Shown one piece after another: positions 7,158 through 11,415 of a DNA stretch of 11,415 bases. Numbering within the stretch: the first letter of the stretch is position 1; every line of letters starts with the position of its first letter. The stretch lies in contig JADGRN010000031.1 in the NCBI GenBank assembly GCA_017880825.1, forward strand, positions 1-11,415, read 5' to 3'. The stretch comes from Methylophilaceae bacterium (GTDB lineage Bacteria; Pseudomonadota; Gammaproteobacteria; Burkholderiales; Methylophilaceae). A program made the translations under genes and the position numbers. The notes beneath the pieces were generated by a model. The model was given only the letters and a program-made list of their open reading frames with translations. It was not told where the DNA came from and ran no database searches.

Positions 7158-9281
7158 GTGAAACCAATCAAAAAAACAATTACTTATGGTCGGCATCAGC
7201 TGACTCTGGAGACCGGCGAAATCGCCCGTCAGGCAGATGGCGCGGTCATGGTGAGTCTGGATGACACCGTGGTACTGGTCACCGTCGTAGGCAAAACCGA
7301 AGTCAAGGCTGGCCAGGACTTTTTCCCGTTGACTGTGGATTATCAGGAGCGCACTTATGCCGCGGGCAAGATTCCAGGAGGCTTCTTCAGGCGCGAAGGC
7401 CGTCCTTCTGAAAAGGAAACACTGACTTCACGTCTGATCGATCGTCCGCTACGCCCGTTGTTTCCGGAAGCTTTCTACAACGAGATTCAGATTGTCGCTA
7501 CGGTGATGTCTTCAGATAGCGAGATTGATGCGGACATTCCGGCCATCATCGGTGCTTCTGCTGCATTGGCGATTTCCGGCATCCCATTCTATGGTCCAAT
7601 TGGCGCGGCACGTGTAGGCTATATCAATGGCGAATATGTGCTCAATCCAAGCGCCACCGAACTGGAAGAAACTGAATTGGACCTGATCGTCGCGGCAACC
7701 GATAGCGCGGTGCTGATGGTTGAATCAGAAGCCAAGCAATTATCGGAAGATGTGATGCTGGGTGCGGTGGTTTATGGTCATCAACAAATGCAGGCAGTGA
7801 TCAGCATGATCAATGAATTGGCCGCAGAGGTTGCAAAAGAACCCTGGGATTGGACACCACCGGAAGTTAATCTGGCGCTGGTTGAAAAAGTAGGCGCTGC
7901 GGCAGCCAACGATATCCATGCGGCTTACCAAATCAAATCCAAGAATGCCCGCTCATCCAGGCTGGACGAAATCAAGAATCGCGTACTAGGTGAATTGATT
8001 ACTGAAAGTACCTCGACCGAGGAAGCCAATGAAATTAAATCGGCGTTTTTCAACCTTGAGGCTAAAGTGGTGCGCAGCCAAATCCTGAATGGCGAGCCGC
8101 GCATCGATGGTCGTGATACGCGCACTGTGCGCCCCATCACCATCCGCACCGGTGTGTTGCCGCGCAGCCATGGTTCTGCACTGTTTACCCGGGGTGAAAC
8201 CCAGGCGCTGGTCGTGGCAACGCTGGGCACTGGCCGAGATGAACAAAAAATAGATGCACTGCAGGGCGAATATACTGACCGCTTCATGTTGCATTACAAC
8301 ATGCCGCCGTATGCCACCGGCGAAACCGGCCGTGTAGGCACGCCCAAGCGCCGCGAAATCGGCCATGGCCGTTTGGCCAAGCGTGCATTGATTGCCGCCT
8401 TGCCTAGCCAGGAAGAGTTCGGCTATACCATACGCGTGGTGTCGGAAATTACCGAATCCAACGGTTCCAGTTCCATGGCCTCGGTTTGCGGCGGCTGTCT
8501 GGCTTTGATGGATGCGGGTGTGCCGGTGAAAGAGCATGTGGCAGGTATCGCCATGGGCCTGATCAAGGAAGGCAACCGTTTTGCCGTATTGACCGATATT
8601 CTGGGTGATGAAGATCATTTGGGCGATATGGACTTCAAGGTGGCCGGTACCGAGCATGGTATTACTGCATTGCAAATGGACATCAAGATTACCGGCATTA
8701 CAGCCGAGATCATGAAGGTTGCGCTGTCGCAAGCCCAGGAAGGCCGGATGCACATTCTAGACATCATGAAGGCTTCGCTTGATCATTCACGTGAAGAGTT
8801 ATCAGCCTTCGCGCCGCGTATCATCAGCATGAAGATCAATCCCGAGAAGATTCGTGACGTGATCGGCAAGGGCGGCGCTGTGATTCGTGCCCTGACCGAG
8901 GAAACCGGCACCACCATTGATATTGAGGACGACGGCACAATCAAGATTGGCTGTCTGAGTGCCGAGGCTGGCGAAGCTGCCAAGAAGCGCATCGAGGCAA
9001 TCACTGCTGAAGTGGAAATTGGTCAGACCTATGATGGCACAGTCATCAAGCTACTGGACTTTGGCGCAATTGTGTCTCTGCTACCGGGCAAGGATGGTTT
9101 GCTGCATATCTCGCAAATCGCCCACCAACGCGTGAACGCGGTTGCTGATTTCCTCAAGGAAGGTCAGCATGTCAAGGTGAAAGTGGTTGAAGCTGACGAA
9201 AAAGGCCGTGTGCGCTTGAGCATGAAGGCTTTGATTGAGCCTCCAGCGCCAGTTGCTGAAGAAAAGGCTGGAGAGTCCTAA
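7158..9281 (+). CDS. pnp: Polyribonucleotide nucleotidyltransferase (PNPase)
   Basis: PNPase is a trimeric 3'-5' phosphorolytic exoribonuclease that degrades mRNA, often in the degradosome, and can add tails in reverse. The 707 residues fit the family (E. coli 711). The order is a first RNase PH domain (about 1-145), a helical linker domain (about 235-305), a second RNase PH domain (about 315-550) with the catalytic segment [10 protein letters not shown] at 483-492 and Asp486 and Asp492 aligned with E. coli numbering, a KH domain with GKGG at 570-573, and an S1 domain (about 620-690). The start is GTG, 6 bases after the Shine-Dalgarno aaggaag. A nearby ATG at 7153 is out of frame and too close to the Shine-Dalgarno. 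Expression is probably tied to the upstream rpsO promoter and the intergenic hairpin. Confidence 0.99.
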   Translation: MKPIKKTITYGRHQLTLETGEIARQADGAVMVSLDDTVVLVTVVGKTEVKAGQDFFPLTVDYQERTYAAGKIPGGFFRREGRPSEKETLTSRLIDRPLRPLFPEAFYNEIQIVATVMSSDSEIDADIPAIIGASAALAISGIPFYGPIGAARVGYINGEYVLNPSATELEETELDLIVAATDSAVLMVESEAKQLSEDVMLGAVVYGHQQMQAVISMINELAAEVAKEPWDWTPPEVNLALVEKVGAAAANDIHAAYQIKSKNARSSRLDEIKNRVLGELITESTSTEEANEIKSAFFNLEAKVVRSQILNGEPRIDGRDTRTVRPITIRTGVLPRSHGSALFTRGETQALVVATLGTGRDEQKIDALQGEYTDRFMLHYNMPPYATGETGRVGTPKRREIGHGRLAKRALIAALPSQEEFGYTIRVVSEITESNGSSSMASVCGGCLALMDAGVPVKEHVAGIAMGLIKEGNRFAVLTDILGDEDHLGDMDFKVAGTEHGITALQMDIKITGITAEIMKVALSQAQEGRMHILDIMKASLDHSREELSAFAPRIISMKINPEKIRDVIGKGGAVIRALTEETGTTIDIEDDGTIKIGCLSAEAGEAAKKRIEAITAEVEIGQTYDGTVIKLLDFGAIVSLLPGKDGLLHISQIAHQRVNAVADFLKEGQHVKVKVVEADEKGRVRLSMKALIEPPAPVAEEKAGES

Positions 9282-9294
9282 CCGACTCAACAGC

Positions 9295-9330
9295 AAACAA
9301 AAAGGCCGGAATTTCCGGCCTTTTTGTTTT
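9295..9330 (+). terminator. Bidirectional intrinsic terminator between pnp and dksA
   Basis: A 16-bp stem, 9295-9310 with 9314-9329, has the GC-rich core ggccgga/tccggcc and an att loop. A-rich and T-rich flanks are present on both sides. It starts 13 bases after the pnp stop and can end pnp transcripts on the plus strand. On the minus strand it could end dksA transcripts, after a 3' untranslated region of about 160 bases. Confidence 0.92.
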
Positions 9331-9360
9331 GTATAAAACGAAGTGCTTATTTGACCACTT

Positions 9361-9489
9361 GTTTTTAGTTTAGACATAACCTACGTAGCAAGTTATGTCG
9401 TCACCTGAAAGCAGGTAGCCAATTACTTGTTGTTTTTAGCTCCGACATAACGCGCTACGCGCATTAGCCTTCACTGAAAGCAGGTCGCT
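9361..9489. repeat. Imperfect direct duplication between pnp and dksA
   Basis: Two blocks of about 60-70 bases, near 9356-9422 and 9425-9491, share an acttg...tttttag start, gacataac in the middle, and tgaaagcaggt near the end, with a 69-71 base offset. The first copy also folds internally: gacataac (9373-9380) pairs with gttatgtc (9392-9399), and acctg (9403-9407) pairs with caggt (9412-9416). The middles have diverged. The second copy runs into the dksA stop codon. I see no gene or transposase here; whether it is a dispersed genomic repeat cannot be told from one window. Confidence 0.6.
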
Positions 9490-9506
9490 ATTTCGCGACC
9501 TGCTTT
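9477..9506 (-). other. Hairpin spanning the 3' end of dksA
   Basis: A perfect 12-bp stem, aaagcaggtcgc (9477-9488) with gcgacctgcttt (9495-9506), has a 6-base loop. It includes the last codons and the TAG stop of dksA. On the minus strand it is not followed by a real T-tract, so it looks like an mRNA 3'-end stabiliser or partial terminator rather than the main terminator. Confidence 0.55.
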
Positions 9507-9910
9507 TCACGGATTTCGTCCAGCGTCTTGCAGTCTATGCACAACGTGGCGGTAGGGCGCGCTTCCAGACGTTTGAGGCCGATTTCCACGCCGCAGCTTT
9601 CGCAGTAGCCATATTCTTGGGCGCTGATTTTATCCAGAGTTTCTTCGATCTTTTTAATGAGCTTGCGTTCACGGTCGCGATTGCGCAGTTCCAGCGCCAT
9701 ATCAGATTCCTGGCTGGCACGATCATTAGGGTCGGCAAACATCGTAACCTCATCCTGCATGGTATGCACGGTGCGGTCGATATCGTGACTTAACTCGGAT
9801 TTCCAGTCGTTAAGAATCTTGCGAAAATGGTCGAGTTGCTTTTTATTCATATATTCCTCAGTGGCCTTGGCCTGGTAAGGAATGAATGGTCGGGTGATTG
9901 CTTCGGACAT
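9488..9910 (-). CDS. dksA: RNA polymerase-binding transcription factor DksA
   Basis: DksA inserts a coiled coil into the secondary channel of RNA polymerase and, with ppGpp, represses rRNA and tRNA promoters and activates amino-acid synthesis genes. The 140 residues compare with 151 in E. coli. The coiled-coil tip motif DxxDxA is present as Asp60, Asp63, Ala65. The zinc finger uses Cys103, Cys106, Cys124 and Cys127, so this is the zinc-containing form. The ATG at 9910 is chosen because residues 11-25 (PYQAKATEEYMNKKQ) align with the N-terminus of E. coli DksA. An internal ATG (Met21) is preceded by gagga, but those bases encode conserved residues. The gene lies downstream of folD on the same strand with its own predicted promoter. 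Confidence 0.97.
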   Translation of the reverse strand: MSEAITRPFIPYQAKATEEYMNKKQLDHFRKILNDWKSELSHDIDRTVHTMQDEVTMFADPNDRASQESDMALELRNRDRERKLIKKIEETLDKISAQEYGYCESCGVEIGLKRLEARPTATLCIDCKTLDEIREKQVAK

Positions 9911-9934
9911 GTGAGCTCTTGGGTTATTGACCCG

Positions 9935-9963
9935 TAGTTAACAGAAATTTAAGGCAGGCGCAA
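9935..9963 (-). promoter_or_regulatory. Predicted sigma-70 promoter for dksA
   Basis: Read on the minus strand, TTGCGC (9963-9958) and TAACTA (9940-9935) have 17-base spacing and lie about 25 bases before the dksA ATG. A small inverted repeat, gggt...accc (9921-9933), falls around the expected start of transcription. Only sequence similarity supports it. Confidence 0.5.
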
Positions 9964-10014
9964 GTTTACTACGAATAGGAATAATGTCCAGCATGAGTAA
10001 ACGCTTTATGCATA

Positions 10015-10893
10015 TTAAGGATATTTAAGGACACTGTTATAAGCCTCGCGCTGCTCCAGCGCGAGCAACGTGTTTTGCATCAGCGTCGCGACAGTCATCG
10101 GGCCAACACCGCCGGGAACCGGCGTAATCCATCCCGCGCGTTGTTTAGCCGTGGCAAAATCCACATCGCCGCAAATCGTGCCATCCTCTAATCGGTTAAT
10201 ACCGATGTCGACGACAATCGCGCCCGGTTTGATCCACTCGCCTTTGATCAGCCCAGGCTTTCCTGCGGCGGCAACGACAATATCAGCATTGCGAATAATC
10301 CCGGGCAAGTCTTTAGTGTAGCGATGGCAGCTAGTGACGGTGCATGCGGCCAGCAACAACTCCAGACCCATGGGCCTGCCAACGTGGTTGGATACGCCGA
10401 CGACTACTGCATTCATGCCGCGGATATCCAGCCCGGTGGATTGCAGCAACTTGATCACGCCGAAGGGAGTGCAAGAACGTAACACTGGTTGACGTACCGC
10501 CAGCCTGCCGATGTTGTAAGGATGAAAGCCGTCCACGTCTTTAGCCGGGCTGATTTCTTCAATGACGTTTTCGTCCTGGATTTGTGGCGGTAGCGGCGCT
10601 TGGACCAGGATGCCGTCAACTTCGTTGTCGGTGTTTAATTGATCAATCAACGCCAGCAGTTCAGCTTCAGTCGTGGTTGACGGCAAATCGTAGGCTAGCG
10701 AGCGTATGCCTACTTTTTCGCAGGCCACGCGTTTGTTGTGCACATAAATTGCCGAGGCGGGATCCGCGCCGACCAGTATCACCGCCAGTGTTGGCGCGCG
10801 TTTGCCTTGTGCCAAACGCGTTGCAACCTGCTTTTTCAGGTCGTTGAGCAAGTTGTCGGCAATGGCCTTACCGTTGATGATTTGTGCGGACAT
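10015..10893 (-). CDS. folD: Bifunctional methylene-THF dehydrogenase / methenyl-THF cyclohydrolase FolD
   Basis: FolD interconverts 5,10-methylene-THF, 5,10-methenyl-THF and 10-formyl-THF, using NADP(H) in the dehydrogenase step. It feeds purine synthesis and initiator tRNA formylation. It is 292 residues (E. coli 288). Active-site residues fall at family positions: Tyr50 and Lys54 in YVHNK, Gln98 in VQAPLP, and Asp121 in KDVDGF. The nucleotide-binding loop [11 protein letters not shown] is at 166-176 and the signature PGGVGPMT at 260-267. The ATG at 10893 gives the standard N-terminus [12 protein letters not shown]. The frame stays open for 69 more codons upstream, but that extension is antisense to the tRNA-Pro gene and is not protein. 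No clear Shine-Dalgarno is seen. It sits upstream of dksA, with about 100 bases between them, and is divergent from the tRNA cluster. Confidence 0.97.
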   Translation of the reverse strand: MSAQIINGKAIADNLLNDLKKQVATRLAQGKRAPTLAVILVGADPASAIYVHNKRVACEKVGIRSLAYDLPSTTTEAELLALIDQLNTDNEVDGILVQAPLPPQIQDENVIEEISPAKDVDGFHPYNIGRLAVRQPVLRSCTPFGVIKLLQSTGLDIRGMNAVVVGVSNHVGRPMGLELLLAACTVTSCHRYTKDLPGIIRNADIVVAAAGKPGLIKGEWIKPGAIVVDIGINRLEDGTICGDVDFATAKQRAGWITPVPGGVGPMTVATLMQNTLLALEQREAYNSVLKYP

Positions 10894-10918
10894 GTGGAGG
10901 CTACTCGGAAAAAGCGCT

Positions 10919-10924
10919 ATTTTA
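10919..10924 (-). promoter_or_regulatory. Possible -10 element for folD
   Basis: TAAAAT read on the minus strand lies 26-31 bases before the folD ATG. The matching -35 region is poor (atggct at 17 bases). It is close to and overlaps the control region of the divergent tRNA promoter. Weak prediction. Confidence 0.35.
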
Positions 10925-10935
10925 GCAGATTCAAT

Positions 10936-10964
10936 TTGACCAGCCATTACGTTTCCGCTATAGT
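10936..10964 (+). promoter_or_regulatory. Promoter of the tRNA-Pro/Arg/His cluster
   Basis: TTGACC (10936-10941) and TATAGT (10959-10964) are separated by exactly 17 bases, close to sigma-70 consensus. They are placed 10-11 bases before the mature tRNA-Pro 5' end, so the primary transcript would have a very short leader. After the -10 comes a ttgcagccc stretch, with no strong GC-only discriminator. Confidence 0.8.
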
Positions 10965-10974
10965 TTGCAGCCCT

Positions 10975-11051
10975 CGGGGTGTAGCGTAGCCTGGTAGCGC
11001 GCCTGCTTTGGGAGCAGGATGTCGGGAGTTCAAATCTCTCCACCCCGACCA
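10975..11051 (+). tRNA. tRNA-Pro (anticodon TGG)
   Basis: The acceptor strands cggggtg (10975-10981) and caccccg (11041-11047) pair fully. The anticodon stem cctgc/gcagg encloses tttggga, with TGG at 11009-11011. The T-loop is ttcaaat. The terminal CCA is encoded (11049-11051). TGG reads CCA and, by wobble or modification, other proline codons. It is followed by a T-run at 11053-11059, but without a hairpin of its own. Confidence 0.98.
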
Positions 11052-11085
11052 GTTTTTTTATAACAAGCCTAGATTGCCCGACAAT

Positions 11086-11162
11086 CTGCCCGTAGCTCAA
11101 CCGGATAGAGCACCAGCCTTCTAAGCTGGGGGTTACAGGTTCGATTCCTGTCGGGCAGGCCA
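11086..11162 (+). tRNA. tRNA-Arg (anticodon TCT)
   Basis: The acceptor strands ctgcccg (11086-11092) and cgggcag (11152-11158) pair fully. The anticodon stem ccagc/gctgg encloses cttctaa, with TCT at 11120-11122, which reads AGA and AGG. The T-loop is ttcgatt and CCA is encoded (11160-11162). It lies 34 bases after tRNA-Pro, in the same predicted transcript. Confidence 0.98.
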
Positions 11163-11169
11163 GTCTAAT

Positions 11170-11246
11170 GGTGGCTGTAGCTCAGCTGGTAGAGCCCCGG
11201 ATTGTGATTCCGGTTGTCGTGGGTTCGAGCCCCATCAGCCACCCCA
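11170..11246 (+). tRNA. tRNA-His (anticodon GTG)
   Basis: The gene begins with the extra G(-1) at 11170, opposite the C73-type discriminator at 11243, the identity element of bacterial tRNA-His. The acceptor strands gtggctg (11171-11177) and cagccac (11236-11242) pair, with a G-C end. The anticodon loop ttgtgat has GTG at 11204-11206. CCA is encoded (11244-11246). It is seven bases after tRNA-Arg, so the two are co-transcribed. No clear terminator follows. Confidence 0.98.
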
Positions 11247-11270
11247 TCTCTTATCCAACATTTGCTGTAA

Positions 11271-11299
11271 TTGATACCATTAACCATTGCGGCTATAGT
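11271..11299 (+). promoter_or_regulatory. Predicted promoter upstream of the response-regulator gene
   Basis: TTGATA (11271-11276) and TATAGT (11294-11299) are separated by 17 bases, so the match to sigma-70 consensus is good. Transcription would start near 11306, giving a leader of about 56 bases before the ATG at 11362. Confidence 0.65.
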
Positions 11300-11361
11300 A
11301 TGGCCATGATGATTTTTCGCCTGCTTGAATCCTACTCGTTGCGCTGCAGAAAATTCAGTTG

Positions 11362-11415
11362 ATGGCCTCACAGCACCCCGTCCTGATCATTATTGACGAT
11401 GATCCTCTGATCACA
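11362..11415 (+). CDS. Response-regulator receiver domain protein, N-terminus only
   Basis: Only the first 18 codons are in the window: MASQHPVLIIIDDDPLIT. A hydrophobic beta strand followed by three aspartates and Pro-Leu is the typical beginning of a two-component receiver domain, where this acidic cluster binds the magnesium needed for phosphorylation. The phospho-acceptor aspartate and any output domain lie beyond the window, so the type of regulator cannot be told. The ATG is the best start: the frame is open only from 11329, and TTG at 11359 is the nearest alternative. No strong Shine-Dalgarno is seen. The ATG overlaps the stop of a 20-codon open frame (TGATG). Confidence 0.75.
   Translation, partial: MASQHPVLIIIDDDPLIT

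Noticed and set aside
7986..8753. 255-codon minus-strand frame opposite pnp
   Set aside because: The His/Gln/Arg-rich text mirrors PNPase codons and no Shine-Dalgarno or family match is seen.
9361..9489. CRISPR array or insertion-sequence end in the pnp-dksA gap
   Set aside because: There are only two diverged units with no regular spacers, no cas genes, no transposase and no flanking target-site duplication.
10894..11100. N-terminal extension of folD by 69 codons
   Set aside because: The extension is antisense to tRNA-Pro and reads [20 protein letters not shown], a well-known false translation of tRNA complements. FolD proteins begin at the [12 protein letters not shown] start.
11165..11371. 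Open frames on both strands across tRNA-His
   Set aside because: VADGARTHDNRNHNPGLYQL and [20 protein letters not shown] are typical spurious translations of tRNA genes and their complements.

Overview
The window is ordinary core chromosome from a Gram-negative bacterium, most likely a betaproteobacterium. The evidence is the gene order rimP-nusA-infB-rbfA-truB-rpsO-pnp, proteins that match the proteobacterial versions nearly residue for residue at key motifs, a DksA with the four-cysteine zinc finger, and tRNA genes that encode their own CCA. An iron-oxidiser or methylotroph-like lineage of the Nitrosomonadales is a guess from overall flavour. No diagnostic 16S sequence is present, so family level is not supported. 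Nothing suggests a plasmid, phage or genomic island.

Layout. Bases 1-375 are the 3' end of 23S rRNA, followed by a spacer, 5S rRNA (about 537-653) and a strong intrinsic terminator (689-720). A new promoter with an extended -10 (744-752) and a leader containing a second terminator-like hairpin lead into rimP, nusA, infB, rbfA and truB, all on the plus strand and closely packed. A separate promoter precedes rpsO-pnp, and a long hairpin with a GNRA-type loop lies between those two genes. A bidirectional terminator follows pnp. A 160-base stretch with an imperfect direct duplication then separates pnp from two minus-strand genes, dksA and, upstream of it, folD. A plus-strand tRNA cluster (Pro-TGG, Arg-TCT, His-GTG) starts from a near-consensus promoter divergent from folD. 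The last 54 bases are the beginning of a response-regulator receiver domain that runs off the window.

How the genes fit together. This is a ribosome and RNA-metabolism cluster. It holds rRNA, two 30S maturation factors (RimP, RbfA), a tRNA pseudouridine synthase (TruB), ribosomal protein S15, initiation factor 2, the elongation/antitermination factor NusA, the exoribonuclease PNPase and tRNAs. DksA, the partner of ppGpp in controlling rRNA transcription, is nearby. FolD supplies one-carbon folates, including the 10-formyl-THF used to make initiator formyl-Met-tRNA.

I did not find a previously undescribed system. The points worth a second look are small: repeated hairpins in the rrn/rimP leader region, an in-frame rbfA-truB junction that depends on a TTG start, stop-codon-spanning tandem duplications after rimP and rpsO, the rpsO-pnp hairpin with a two-codon ORF overlapping the pnp start, and the duplicated block between pnp and dksA. 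No gene-free stretch exceeds 300 bases.
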